Positions 19,314 to 29,688 of a DNA stretch of 64,000 bases are shown here, piece by piece. The translations under genes were made by a program, and so were the position numbers. Source of the DNA: an uncultured Verrucomicrobiae bacterium (GTDB taxonomy: Bacteria; Verrucomicrobiota; Verrucomicrobiia; Limisphaerales; AAA164-E04); assembly GCA_943788245.1 (NCBI GenBank), contig CALSPN010000038.1, positions 37,218-101,217 on the forward strand, read 5' to 3'. How positions within the stretch are numbered: the first letter of the stretch is position 1; each line of letters begins with the position of its first letter. A model generated the notes under the pieces. That model made no database searches and had not been told where the DNA came from. It worked only from the letters and a program-made list of their open reading frames with translations.

Positions 19314-20387
19314 TCAAACAAAAACTGTGAGTTGCTCTAAAGACCGATTCATGAGCAGAGATCGGCGCCAGTCAGCGGGTATGCCCCTGAGTCCACAATC
19401 TGCACCCAGCAATGCACCAATCACCGCGCCTCGATGACAATTGTCTCCTCCAATGTTTGTATTGGCAATAATTCCATCCCTTAATCTTCCAGCATATTTC
19501 CAGGCGAGGTAGAGAGAGGCAGGAAAAGCCTTGTCGATATAACAAGCAGAACTGAAGTGATGATCAATGACTTCTGCGTCAGGTTTGTGCACCCAACGCT
19601 CGGCACGTCGCAATGAGAAAAAATCGTTCCCGTGATTTACGATTGCCTCTTGCAACGCTTTCCCAAGCAAGACATCACCAAGGATTCTTATCAAGGTATC
19701 TGCAGCGCGCTCCACAACCGCATGATGATGCGTCAAGTGAAGGTGCGCGCGCGCGATGAGACGGATCGACTCGATTTCTCCCTCCAGTAATGCAGGGAAT
19801 ACCGGCAATGAAGCCAGTCCGCCTATGTGGTTGTCAGGCCCACCACAGGATTTCAAGCTTCGGCCGCGTGCGTATTGTGTAAAGAACTGACGATGGCATT
19901 CCTCTACATAAGTGTCCCGATGTGATTTCGGGTTGAGCATGAAATCTCGATAACGCTCAAGATATCGACAGGTATCATAACTTTTCGCTTCTTGAATTGT
20001 TTCAATCAGTTGCCAGGCAAGCTGAAGGTTCAGCGTATTTTCGCCCGCACCGAGGTGTTGATGATAATGGATACCTTTCTGCCCCCAGTATTGCGCCTGA
20101 TCATGAAGAATGTCTCCTTTCGTGTTCAAAGGACTGTAATTACTTCTCCAGAGAATACTGTCCGGATGATGCCTTTTGGGAGACATGAATTCAGTGATCC
20201 ATCCGTAATCCTGACGAAGCGCGTCGCGGTTGTAATACCAATGGGCAGGCATGGCGTGGGCGTCTCCAATGAATGTGCCCATGAGCATACCCCGAATGCG
20301 TTCAGTGCGGTCTATTGAGATTTGGGTCATGTGTCTTTCAAGATAGCTGGCGCTGTCACCTGAATTAGAATTCGACGAGGATTTCAT
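19314..20387 (-). CDS. ADP-ribosylglycohydrolase-family protein with altered metal motif
   Basis: All-helical fold of the ADP-ribosylglycohydrolase (ARH/DraG) family, whose members remove ADP-ribose from proteins or related adducts with two Mg ions. RIRGMLMGTFIGDAHAMPAHW near the N-terminus and NIGGDNCHRGAVIGALLGA near the C-terminus mark the family. The usual C-terminal GGDTDT motif reads GGDNCH here, so the second metal-binding aspartate is missing; specificity or activity may differ. Length is 357 residues from 20387; an internal ATG at 20330 (MTQISIDRTERIRG) gives a length closer to the family core. It stands convergent to the SDR gene, with no DraT-like partner nearby. Confidence 0.82.
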   Translation of the reverse strand: MKSSSNSNSGDSASYLERHMTQISIDRTERIRGMLMGTFIGDAHAMPAHWYYNRDALRQDYGWITEFMSPKRHHPDSILWRSNYSPLNTKGDILHDQAQYWGQKGIHYHQHLGAGENTLNLQLAWQLIETIQEAKSYDTCRYLERYRDFMLNPKSHRDTYVEECHRQFFTQYARGRSLKSCGGPDNHIGGLASLPVFPALLEGEIESIRLIARAHLHLTHHHAVVERAADTLIRILGDVLLGKALQEAIVNHGNDFFSLRRAERWVHKPDAEVIDHHFSSACYIDKAFPASLYLAWKYAGRLRDGIIANTNIGGDNCHRGAVIGALLGADCGLRGIPADWRRSLLMNRSLEQLTVFV

Positions 20388-20583
20388 TGATCTTCAGGTT
20401 CTGTATCATGTGCATCTGCGCGGAGCTTACTTGTCATCTCAAACAAACAGCCGAACACTGGCTGAGTCAAGTGGACAAGATGTTTCGTTCAGTGCTGGAT
20501 GTGAAACATGATTAAATAAGAAGGCACTCCAACAAAGATGATGGCTGTGCTGTTACGTGTTTGATAATGGCAACCTCCACGCT

Positions 20584-21639
20584 TTACCCTGGAGACTGGT
20601 TGCGATTCGTGATGACGTAAACACCTTCCTGACAATCATTCGATACACTCGCTTGGATGATCTCCAGTCCCTGATGGCTGAAACGATGCCGCAGGGCGCT
20701 GGGAGTCCATCGCTCCGAACGAAAGACCTCAAGTCGATCTCCAGCTGCCATTGGGTAGATTTCACCATGCACTTGGAGTTCAAGCCCTCGAAGGATCTCA
20801 GCCTGTACGACAATGCGGTAGGCACCTGCGATGCCTGCAAGGGATTCCACGGAACATCTCAACGCAAAATCGTTCCGCTCCAATCCAAGTTCCAACAAGG
20901 CACCGGAATACCAGAGGCGGGCCTCTGGATTGTCATACTGTGACTTTATGGAAGCCTTGTCTTCATCGCTGGCCGTAGGCGAAAGATTGGCTGAGATCAC
21001 GAGTCGGTCCTGCGGTTTCAAGACAGAAGCCAGGTAAGGAAGCAACATTGCATGACCGAGCGTTGGCAGCATGCCAAGGCAGGAAATCACCCGAGGTTGT
21101 CTGCGCTCTGCCAGATCGAGCACTGAAAGATCAGGTTGAGACTCAAGATCGGCCACGTGCAACTGGGTTTGCCACGCATTCAGTCTTTGCGCTGCATCGA
21201 GTGTGAGGGAAGGACTGACATCAAGCAGAGTAACCTTGACTCGCCACTTGTCTGGAGCAGCCAACTCAAGAAAGGAAGCGTCCTTGCCCCCATCACCACA
21301 ACCCAGCGCCAGATAGTGAAACTCGTCCCTTTCCATGGAGTCCAGCGTAGATCGATAGACCGACTGGTAGAGGGCGCTGATTGCGTCTCGCCGGTGAATC
21401 GGCGCCCAGGCCCTGGCATATTTCAACCATCTGGCTGCTTGACCGATTGATGCATACAAGAGGCCTGCTGGAAGACGATGCGCGGCAATACCCGCAGCAA
21501 CCTTCGCCTGAATAACATCTGGAAGCGCTGAACTGTGAAAAGTAACCTGAACTGACACATCCAATGTATAACTTCTAAGGATCTTCATATCAATGAGATT
21601 AGACTCACTGATGCCTTGTGCAGGTGATTTGGAGCTCAT
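20584..21639 (-). CDS. EgtD-like SAM-dependent methyltransferase
   Basis: A 351-residue class I methyltransferase resembling the histidine-specific methyltransferase (EgtD, Methyltransf_33) family. The SAM-binding strand-loop is HYLALGCGDGGKDASFLE, preceded by a helical N-terminal domain containing AISALYQSVYRST, and followed by VTLLDVSPSLTLDAAQRL (acidic residue at the end of the second strand). EgtD makes hercynine, the first step to ergothioneine, but no EgtB-like gene is nearby and the substrate-binding residues cannot be confirmed by eye. An alternative start is ATG 21588. It is transcribed away from the haem-c squalene-repeat gene across a short gap. Confidence 0.7.
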   Translation of the reverse strand: MSSKSPAQGISESNLIDMKILRSYTLDVSVQVTFHSSALPDVIQAKVAAGIAAHRLPAGLLYASIGQAARWLKYARAWAPIHRRDAISALYQSVYRSTLDSMERDEFHYLALGCGDGGKDASFLELAAPDKWRVKVTLLDVSPSLTLDAAQRLNAWQTQLHVADLESQPDLSVLDLAERRQPRVISCLGMLPTLGHAMLLPYLASVLKPQDRLVISANLSPTASDEDKASIKSQYDNPEARLWYSGALLELGLERNDFALRCSVESLAGIAGAYRIVVQAEILRGLELQVHGEIYPMAAGDRLEVFRSERWTPSALRHRFSHQGLEIIQASVSNDCQEGVYVITNRNQSPG

Positions 21640-21815
21640 CGAATGGCATCAGATTTGAATTGAATAACCGCGGCGTTATACAAACAATCGGAATTTCAGA
21701 AGAAAAAAGTCAGCCTTCCATCTTGCCGCATCAAACCAACGTAACTTTTCAACTTGAACTTGTTCCTCCCACTCGACACTTGAACAGCTGGCGGATCCTT
21801 ACTTATGATGGCGCG

Positions 21816-22919
21816 ATGTTTTTTTTGAACCGAAACGTGGATTTCTGGCTGCGGCTGGTGCCGATTTTAATAGGCCAGTACCTGACGATTCAGGGAGAAG
21901 AAACCCACCAGTACAAAGATGGCAGTATACGGATCCCTTCCGCCAGCGCCGAGGAACCAGTACTTGAGCAATGGTCCAAGTCATCAGCGTTGACTCATTT
22001 GGATCAAGGAGCAAAGGCCTGGAGCGAGAGCAAGCAATGCATTAGTTGCCACACAAACGGCTCTTACATGATGATTCGCCCTGGTCTGACATCCGTGGCG
22101 GGCCCTCCCGATGCATCCATTCGCGATTTCTTTGTGGATGAATTGACGTCCATGGAAGAGGAGAAAATTTCTTCACTGCGCGAAGGCATCCAGCCTACCC
22201 AGCTCGCCTACCTCGCCGCAGGCCTGGCCTCGTGGGACCTGCATATCACAGGTGACTGTTCCCAGGAAACAGAAAGGGCTTTGCGTTTGATGTTCAAGGT
22301 CCAATCAGCAGATGGATCCTTTGGTAACGATGATTGCTGGCCTCCTTTGGAGTCCAGCTCCTATCAGGCCGCCACCGTTGCAGCCATTGCCGTGGCATCA
22401 GCTCCGGGGTGGTTGAGCAGGATGCGCTCGGATGCCGAACTGGGCACATCAATTCAACAACTGGAGCAATACCTCAAGAACACACCCCCACCCCATGCAT
22501 ACGCTCGGGTATTACTTTGGTGGGCCGAACACTTCTGGCCAGGTTTAGTGAAAGATCATTCGACAGAAACCATGACGGCTTTTCTTCACAATTTTCAAAA
22601 GAAGGATGGAGGCTGGGCCCTTCGCACCTTTGCATCACCGGAAAAATGGGGCAATGGAAGCCGTGCCGGCAAGCTGCGGGCAGAGCTGGCATTTGAGCAA
22701 CCAGAGAGCGATGGACATATGACAGGTTTAGTCTGCATGATACTTCGACTGCATGGCATTGCTGCTTCGGATCCAACCCTGAAGCGAGGCATGACGTGGC
22801 TCAAGAATCATCAGCGCGTCTCCGGGCGCTGGTGGACACGCTCTCTGAACACGGATCGTTACCATTTCATTACTTACAGCAGTACCTGTTATGCGCTGTC
22901 AGCTCTGACATTGGATTAA
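21816..22919 (+). CDS. Haem-c protein with squalene-cyclase/prenyltransferase-type repeats
   Basis: The product combines one c-type haem site with an alpha/alpha toroid. From ATG 21816 a hydrophobic stretch (WLRLVPILIGQYLTI) can serve as a signal peptide; C75-IS-C78-H79 is the haem motif (CISCHTNGSYMMIRPG). Several QxxDGxxG-type repeats follow (FKVQSADGSFGNDDCW, FQKKDGGWALRTFAS, HQRVSGRWWTRSLN), each starting an inner/outer helix pair as in squalene cyclases and protein prenyltransferases. The length of 367 residues is short for a cyclase, and the DXDD catalytic motif is not seen, so enzymatic cyclisation is unlikely. The frame stays open back to 21618, which would overlap the methyltransferase start. 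Probably a periplasmic electron-transfer or binding protein; its function is unknown. Confidence 0.68.
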   Translation: MFFLNRNVDFWLRLVPILIGQYLTIQGEETHQYKDGSIRIPSASAEEPVLEQWSKSSALTHLDQGAKAWSESKQCISCHTNGSYMMIRPGLTSVAGPPDASIRDFFVDELTSMEEEKISSLREGIQPTQLAYLAAGLASWDLHITGDCSQETERALRLMFKVQSADGSFGNDDCWPPLESSSYQAATVAAIAVASAPGWLSRMRSDAELGTSIQQLEQYLKNTPPPHAYARVLLWWAEHFWPGLVKDHSTETMTAFLHNFQKKDGGWALRTFASPEKWGNGSRAGKLRAELAFEQPESDGHMTGLVCMILRLHGIAASDPTLKRGMTWLKNHQRVSGRWWTRSLNTDRYHFITYSSTCYALSALTLD

Positions 22920-22934
22920 AAGATTGCTCCTCAT

Positions 22935-24674
22935 TCACTCTCCCTGATAATCCACGTTAACGTAATAGGCTCCCCACTCTTTATTGCCCTCATGATCATC
23001 GGGGTGTTGAAAAACCGTGTTTAGATCATAGAGACCTTTTTCCAATTTCAGTTCAAGCACAGCATGTGTGGCGCCGACATCAAGCAAGGTGCTCCTGCTG
23101 TGTTTCCCGACAGTAACACTTGCTTTGACTGCTTCTGCCGGCCTTGGCTCCTCACGTGGATGATGCCGCAATTCGAATCGATAGATTCCGCTTCTTGCAA
23201 TGTCTACTCTCCATTTCCCCTGCTCTGTTCTTTTTGCGAGGGCTTGCTGGGGCCAGGGATGTCCGCCTTCATACCAATCCATTCCGCTCAAGCGAACGGA
23301 CGGCGCTTCTTCTGCACCTAATACATGAGCTGACAACAATTCCGATTGTGGGGGAAGTTCGTTCCAAAATGTTTCGTAGCTTGCAGTCAAGGCTTTGACC
23401 AGGTTGGGATACTGGTCGATAAGGTTCCTTGTTTGGCCGTAATCGTCTTTGATATCATAAAGTTCCTTACCATCTACCAGACGCCACTTCTTGTATTTGA
23501 CCGACAGATTGCCCCACTTTGAACGCTCTCTGGCGCGAGGGCATTGAATGATCAGTTTGCGTTCTCCGTTCCAACCCGAAGTTTGAGCCAACAGGGGTCT
23601 CATGCTTTGCCCATCCAAATTGGATGGTGGTTCAATACCGCATACATCAAGGACCGTGGGCAGCACATCCACCATCCCAGTCAATTCGGACCGGTCTCCG
23701 GGTTGAGTGTCGGTGATCTTTGGATACTGGACCATGCAGTAAACTTGATGTTTTTCATCGTATTGAACGCCTCGCCTGGTACCCGCTCCAGCTCGATGAG
23801 TCACGCCTCGGTCGTTCACTCCCTGATCAGACATCAAATAAAAAAGGGTATTTTCTTTCAGTCCACTTGCTTCCAAATAGTCCAGTAATCGCCCTACATT
23901 CTCATCCACATTCTCTATCATGGACCAGATAGGTAACTGCTTCTCATCCGTGATTCCACGATCTTTCAGTCTTTTCCCGGCTTCCGGATGCAGGAGCGTT
24001 GGAAAATGAACTGCAGGCGTTGAAATCAAACAGAAGAATGGGGTCTCACGGTTTCGATTCATGAAATCAATCCCTTGATCAAACAGCACGTCAGTTGAGA
24101 ATCCCCTTGATTTCACATACTGTCCCTGATGGATGTAAGTCGCATCCATGTGATTGTTCCCGTAATAATCCTCCAATTGGCTCACGCCCCCACCCCCATG
24201 AATGAAATATTCATCGAACCCACGGCAATCAGGTGTGTAAGGATGCGACATTCCTAAATGCCATTTGCCAAACACAGCCGTTCGATACCCAGCAGATTTC
24301 ATCATGTCAGCCAGCGTTGCTTCATCTCTATGAAGAATGGAAACACCGCCAACCGTATTATGAATTCCATACCGTAGCGCATATCTTCCGGTCAGAAGAG
24401 CCCCCCGGCTGGGAGAGCAAAATGGAGGCGCATTAAAATCAGTAAAATTCACTCCTGTCCTGGAAAGCCTGTCGATACGGGGAGTCTGAACCACGGGATG
24501 TCCGTTCCTGCTGAGTTCATGGTATCCGTGATTGTCGATCAGCACGATCACCACATTGGGTTTGACTCTGGCATGCGCTGCTGAGATGAACAAGACAGTG
24601 ATGAATATTGACAGAATAGAGATTAACCTCGCAGGAAGATTTTCGGGAGTTATTTTGACCATTGGATAGTTCAA
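22935..24674 (-). CDS. Secreted sulfatase (type I, CxPSR)
   Basis: Arylsulfatase-family enzyme that hydrolyses sulfate esters after its cysteine is converted to formylglycine. A signal peptide (residues about 14-36, ending AAHA) precedes the first metal strand NVVIVLIDNHGYHELSRNG, where the usual Asp-Asp is Asp-Asn. The maturation signature C86-SPSRGALLTGR is intact. Histidine/lysine active-site segments follow: VFGKWHLGMSHPY, YLMSDQGVNDRG. The ~100-residue C-terminal beta region (VDIARSGIYRFELRHHPRE onward) is an extra domain. Length is 579 residues. It is divergent from the sialidase-like gene, 116 bases away, suggesting shared control of sulfated-glycan breakdown. The exact glycan is not determinable. 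Confidence 0.92.
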   Translation of the reverse strand: MNYPMVKITPENLPARLISILSIFITVLFISAAHARVKPNVVIVLIDNHGYHELSRNGHPVVQTPRIDRLSRTGVNFTDFNAPPFCSPSRGALLTGRYALRYGIHNTVGGVSILHRDEATLADMMKSAGYRTAVFGKWHLGMSHPYTPDCRGFDEYFIHGGGGVSQLEDYYGNNHMDATYIHQGQYVKSRGFSTDVLFDQGIDFMNRNRETPFFCLISTPAVHFPTLLHPEAGKRLKDRGITDEKQLPIWSMIENVDENVGRLLDYLEASGLKENTLFYLMSDQGVNDRGVTHRAGAGTRRGVQYDEKHQVYCMVQYPKITDTQPGDRSELTGMVDVLPTVLDVCGIEPPSNLDGQSMRPLLAQTSGWNGERKLIIQCPRARERSKWGNLSVKYKKWRLVDGKELYDIKDDYGQTRNLIDQYPNLVKALTASYETFWNELPPQSELLSAHVLGAEEAPSVRLSGMDWYEGGHPWPQQALAKRTEQGKWRVDIARSGIYRFELRHHPREEPRPAEAVKASVTVGKHSRSTLLDVGATHAVLELKLEKGLYDLNTVFQHPDDHEGNKEWGAYYVNVDYQGE

Positions 24675-24790
24675 GTTTGTCGTTTTAGTTTTATCTCAAC
24701 AAGTGCTAATTGATTCCGTCATTGGTTGCTTTCAACACGCCAGCAATGAGTGGACAAGCTGTTCGTTATTGTCCACATTTAGGGTTAGTC

Positions 24791-26074
24791 ATGTTTCCCT
24801 CATATCTAAATCGTTATCATTGGCAAATAAGGCATCTTATCAACATCCCATACGCCTTGTCATTGATGTGGATGACGGAAACTGCTCTCGTGGCGGAAGA
24901 TTTGCTTGAATCCATCACGGTCCAAACTCTTCATCAAAACCTGGGAGACACCGAAAAGGAAACTTGGTTTCACCCCAAAGCCTGTTTGATACCCGATAGG
25001 AAGGGATCTTCTCCTGTGGCTTTGATGACAAAACAAGTGATTGGCGGTTCCGATTATTTTGGTCCCGTGCATTGGAGTATTTCGAACGATCAAGGCAGAA
25101 CATGGTCCGAAGCGACTCCCATTCCCGCCCTTGATCGCAAACCCGTCAAAGCACACGAAGGATTGATGGCGGGAGTCTGCGATGTCGTCCCCGAATACCA
25201 TGCTGCTACAGACACGGTTTTGGCCTTAGGCCAGGTGGTGTTCTATCGTGGCACCAGGTTTTCAGGAAATGATCAACTGGCACGGTATCCGGTGTATGCC
25301 GTTCGACGATCCGATGGCACCTGGTCCAAACGCCGCATCCTCGAGTGGAGCGATCCAAGGGGAAGTTTTATTTATTCCAACAACTGTGGACAAAGGTGGA
25401 ATTTACCCAATGGAGACATCCTGCTCGCTTTCACTTTTGGTCCAGAATCCAATCATCGTTCCGTTGCAGGGGTACTGTGCTCTTTTGACGGTGAGTTCCT
25501 GAAAATCAAACGTGTAGGCCCACCTTTAAAACTAGCACACCAACGTGGATTACTTGAGCCCTCGATCACGCGTTTTCAAGATAAGTTCTATCTGACCATC
25601 CGTGCAGAAGATGATCGAGGCTACCAGAGTGTGAGTAAGGATGGACTTCACTGGCAGGATAAGCAGCCTTGGAGATGGGACGACGGCGAACTTCTGACCA
25701 TGTCCAGCACCCAACAACACTGGATGAGGCATTCTGATGGTCTCTTTTTAGTTTACACACGTAAAACGGAAAAAAACATCAATGTGATCCGATGGCGGGC
25801 GCCATTGTATGTGGCCCGTTTCGATACTGAAAAAAGACATCTGATCCGGGAGACTGAACGCATTGTGATTCCAATGAGCGATGACGGCATCAGTCAACCT
25901 GACCAGGTGGCATTGATGGGCAATTTTCATATCACCAATGCAAGTGCACGGGAATCATGGATTACCGTGGGGGATTGGCTTCCCCGTCAGGAAGCACGGG
26001 GCAGAATGCACCTTGCGCGCATTCAATGGTCCAGCCCCAATCAGGGATGGCTGTTGAACAAACAGGAAAACTGA
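24791..26074 (+). CDS. Sialidase-like (BNR-repeat) exported protein
   Basis: Six-bladed beta-propeller protein of the exo-alpha-sialidase superfamily. BNR/Asp-box-like motifs are present (WSISNDQGRTWSEATPI; SVSKDGLHWQDKQ), along with the arginine-rich strands expected in the active-site face. The ATG at 24791 is preferred to a TTG at 24710 because AGGG lies seven bases upstream. The N-terminal 35 residues contain a hydrophobic stretch (LINIPYALSLMWM) ending near ALVAED that may be a signal peptide. In planctomycete/verrucomicrobial genomes such proteins usually accompany sulfatases, as here, and their true substrate may not be sialic acid. Length from this start is 427 residues. Confidence 0.8.
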   Translation: MFPSYLNRYHWQIRHLINIPYALSLMWMTETALVAEDLLESITVQTLHQNLGDTEKETWFHPKACLIPDRKGSSPVALMTKQVIGGSDYFGPVHWSISNDQGRTWSEATPIPALDRKPVKAHEGLMAGVCDVVPEYHAATDTVLALGQVVFYRGTRFSGNDQLARYPVYAVRRSDGTWSKRRILEWSDPRGSFIYSNNCGQRWNLPNGDILLAFTFGPESNHRSVAGVLCSFDGEFLKIKRVGPPLKLAHQRGLLEPSITRFQDKFYLTIRAEDDRGYQSVSKDGLHWQDKQPWRWDDGELLTMSSTQQHWMRHSDGLFLVYTRKTEKNINVIRWRAPLYVARFDTEKRHLIRETERIVIPMSDDGISQPDQVALMGNFHITNASARESWITVGDWLPRQEARGRMHLARIQWSSPNQGWLLNKQEN

Positions 26075-26146
26075 TTTAGTCATCTATGGGCTTATCTTTT
26101 CATGATCAGTTAACAGAATGAAAAACGTCCAAATAATACCAATCAC

Positions 26147-26791
26147 ATGGATTTATTTCGTCAAACCATCGAACAGCCGATCAATCTTCTCAACCGAGAT
26201 GGCATTGTTAAATATTATGGGGCATTGATCTCTTGGGAGTCGGCGGATGACTATTTCAATCGATTGCTAAGCACCATCAAATGGGAAAACGATGAGGCCA
26301 TGATCATGGGAAAACGCATTGTCACCAAACGCAAGGTGGCCTGGCATGCGGATCAACCCTTTACATACACTTATTCCGGTACGACCAAACGTGCACTGGC
26401 CTGGACTCAAGAGCTCGTCGAGTTGAAGACAAAAGTAGAAAAACAAACGGGTGAACCTTTCAATGCTTGCCTGCTGAACCTGTATCATGATGGCAGTGAA
26501 GGCATGGCATGGCACAGCGATGGAGAAAAAGATCTGAAAAAAAATGGTTCCATCGCCTCTTTGAGCCTGGGTGCAGAAAGGAAGTTTGCCTTCAAGCATA
26601 AAGCCACCAAGGAAACCGTGTCTTTGATGCTGGAACATGGCAGCCTTCTGGTCATGCAGGGCTCAACTCAGACCCATTGGAAACACTGTCTCCCCCCGAC
26701 AAAAAAAGTATCTTCACCCAGGATCAATCTTACATTCAGGTGCATTGATGAATGTCGGCAGGGAATACCCTCAAAAAAGACGCATTCATGA
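26147..26791 (+). CDS. AlkB-family Fe(II)/2-oxoglutarate dioxygenase
   Basis: DNA or RNA alkylation-repair enzyme of the AlkB family, 214 residues. The iron ligands are in MAWHSDGE (His-x-Asp) and THWKHCLPP (second His), and the 2-oxoglutarate-binding arginines are in SSPRINLTFR. The substrate-lid segment KRKVAWHADQPFTYTYSG and FNACLLNLYHDGSEG match the ALKBH2/3-like group. The ATG at 26147 is the only good start. It is cytoplasmic and appears monocistronic. It is not part of a visible Ada-type adaptive-response operon. Confidence 0.9.
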   Translation: MDLFRQTIEQPINLLNRDGIVKYYGALISWESADDYFNRLLSTIKWENDEAMIMGKRIVTKRKVAWHADQPFTYTYSGTTKRALAWTQELVELKTKVEKQTGEPFNACLLNLYHDGSEGMAWHSDGEKDLKKNGSIASLSLGAERKFAFKHKATKETVSLMLEHGSLLVMQGSTQTHWKHCLPPTKKVSSPRINLTFRCIDECRQGIPSKKTHS

Positions 26792-27089
26792 AGCGAACAT
26801 TCGTTGAATCATAGCCCGTGAGCGATGATCCCTCACGCATCGCATGGCAAGCTCCATCCGATGGATCACCTTGAGATGTAAATATGATACAAAGGTCAGC
26901 GAAGTCAGGGCTCGGAACATTTGAGGTCCGATATCGGAATGCTGAGCGAACGCAGACATGCTTAACAAGCTGTCCAATCAAGCTGACAAAGATAGTTTGA
27001 TCATCAGATGCCCTATTTTTCATGCGTGAAAGAGCATTGTCAAAGCAAAGATTATTCGATTAGTTTGCCATGAAAGCCACGATAGTAAG

Positions 27090-29325
27090 ATGAAAATTCA
27101 CAGTAACCCCACATTGCTTATATTGGCCTTTTGCTGCGCAACAGCATGCATCGCTTACCATGGAAATCTTGCTGCTCAAACACAGATAGCAGATTCCAGA
27201 TTTTTTATCGATGTCGAACGTTATCGGTTCGGTGCAGCTCCAAATCCTCTTGACAAAAATTTTTATCCCATTCCACGCGAGAAGATAACGAAGGAAACAT
27301 ATCATCAGTGTTTGGATTCTAACAACCTCGACTCGATGTTGAAAAATCCCGACCGTGGTATGCATGGGCCAAAGGCTTTGATGCCAGCACTCGCCAAATT
27401 TGTTCAAACAGGCGAGGCCCGCTGGAGTAATGCATGTATTGCCATGCTGAAGGGCTTTCACCGGGAAATGCAGGAAAGAGTATCGGCCCGGGGGTGGTTC
27501 TGGGAATTTGAACATCCGGCCGCTCTGATCCCGCTTTACCGAAAACACCTCATCGCTGGAGGAGTCATGCGGGCGGAGGAACCGTGGTTCAGGGAGATGT
27601 GGCTCTACTACTGCCGCCATCTGCACGTATGGGATTCCGAACCCGTTGAATGGCGTGGAGCATGTCACCGCTCCATGCCGGAAGGCTATGCCAAGGGAAG
27701 AGCCGCAGATTGGTATCCGGATATCCAGGAAGCTGCTGAGTGGAGGCGCTATTCCCAACTTGTCTTTGATGATTTCTGGAGAGCGAAAGACGCTCCTCAG
27801 AATGACACAGGCTACATGATGGGACCGATCATCATTCTTGCGTGCGGCGGAGACCAGTGGACAGGCGATGACCGAGTCTATCTTGATCCGAATATGCAAT
27901 CTATCTGGGAACGCCTGTTAGTAGAAATCTCACCTGATGGATTGATCAACCCCTACGGCCCGAACGGAGGCTGGAACAGCACAGCGGATTATCGTGTCGC
28001 CATACTCGAACTTCTATCCGCCAAGACACGCGACGGACGTTATCGGTTCGGTGCCCACAGGCTCATGAATTATCTGCGATATCAAAGCCATGATTTCGGC
28101 CAGCAGAATCCGAGAATGGACTCGGCGGCATCTTGGCTCATCGCGCTTGCATCCATTTGGGCGGATGATCGGATCAAGCCCAAGATGCCCGCCGCCAACT
28201 CCCTTTGGAACAAGCGCAGAGAAGCAATACGTGTCCCACATACTGACAAGGAGCTGACAGACCGTCTTCTGGGTAACGCCGATTTCCGTAAAAATAAAGG
28301 TCATATCTGCTGCAGCTGGCACATGACTAAAAAAAACCTGGCCCGACAAGCTCATCCTGCGCAGCGGCTGGGGGCCAGGCGATTTGTTTGGTGTGATTGA
28401 ATTGCATCCCACCAGTTTCCCAGCTAACCCAGGTGGTATCATGGGGCTGAACCGTTGGGGAGCTCCCTTCACACAGATCGTAACCAGCAAGGGGGCTTCG
28501 GTCGAAAATCGTATCCTCATCGAGGACATCAACAAGGAAGCCGACCGCCGCTATCATCCGGACAAACTAAGGATCAATGAATTCTGGAAGGAAGCATCGA
28601 TGCCTGACATCCAATCCGAAGTCACATATTTTGAGGAAACCCCGCAGGCAACCTATGCGCGGCTTCGGGTCAGCAACATGGATGGTCTGCCTGTCGCTTA
28701 CGAGCGTGAATTCATATTTGCCAAGAACCGATTCCTTGCCACAAGGGAGATTGTGACGTTTGAAGAAAGCTTCGAAGCACGACTGGCGCCGCTCTGGAAC
28801 ACACACAACATCGGACCTCAAATAGGAAAGCACTGGGCCAACACCTTCGTTCATCATCCCGTGGCCGCAAATGGAACACGAAGCATGAAATCTCCGCCCG
28901 TCGATCTACTGGTTTGGTTCGCACCGCGTCATGAAGCAGAACTCCAGGTGATCAACCGCCTCATCGACGATCCAAGGGCGGAGGCCTGCCCGAATCAGGT
29001 CCGCTACGTCTGGCAGGGGAAACCGGAAATCGGAGAGAAGCTGGTGTTCACTCAGGTCTATTACCCCCATGCTCCCTACCGGGCCAGGTCCAAATCGAAT
29101 AACCCGAACCCTCAGGCCAAGGCCGCTTACGCCAACGATCTTCAAGCCACCGCTCATGCCTCGGGCATCCAATTGATTCGCGATACCCCTGAACTGTCGA
29201 TGTTGCGCCTTGAACTCGATCCGGGCCGTGTCGAATGGATCGTATTCAACCCTGAGGAAAAAACCGTTGAGTTCGGAAACAGGAAATCCAGAGCCCCCTA
29301 TTTGTATGTCCCCTCCTCTGAGTGA
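27090..29325 (+). CDS. Secreted heparinase II/III-like glycan-active protein, frame interrupted
   Basis: A signal peptide (residues 1-30, ending NLAAQ) is followed by a helix-rich alpha/alpha-toroid region to about residue 410 and then a beta-sandwich region, the plan of heparinase II/III-type polysaccharide lyases. The frame breaks near 28332 in a run of eight A; removing one A joins MTKKTWPDKLILRSGWGPGD and continues into GVIELHPTSFPANPGGIMGL without loss. The joined product is about 744 residues. The segment LRSGWGPGD resembles the metal/active-site strand of heparinase-like lyases, but I cannot confirm the catalytic residues, so lyase activity is inference. It is convergent with a sulfatase, consistent with a role on sulfated polysaccharide. 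Confidence 0.65.
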
Positions 29326-29688
29326 ATCGGAATCCTAAAATACCGTTCCAGCAATTGAAGACATCCCTGCAATTCGAAATACTGATCAAGGAAACAAACC
29401 CAAGCAAAGTTAAGATGCTTCACCAAGCATGGGCTTGTGCTGCGATCGGTCCTCTACCAATGGATGGCTCTGGCTTGCTGCGCCCTTGGCAGGGTAAGGC
29501 CTCGTTCGCTTTGCAAGAGGCCGCCATCGTTATTCCATCTGATGCGGATTGATTGAAAAAAGCCCGATCTTTGCCTCATTACCTCATCAAGACGCATGGA
29601 TGTCTTCGCAAAAGCAAAACAGTGGAGGCACTTCAAAACGCTCCTTGGTTCCACCAAACTCACGACATGTCAGGAGGAAATACAACGT
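29326..29688. other. Intergenic stretch, no recognised gene
   Basis: About 360 bases between two convergent genes. Short open frames on the plus strand are unrelated to any family I know and run into the antisense of the sulfatase. No clear terminator hairpin was found. Confidence 0.4.

Noticed and set aside
19744..19760. GCGCGCGCGC tract
   Set aside because: Short and inside the coding sequence of the ADP-ribosylglycohydrolase homologue; no sign of Z-DNA function or a repeat array.
27060..27899. 279-codon minus-strand frame
   Set aside because: Antisense to the heparinase-like gene, no start signal and no recognisable domain.
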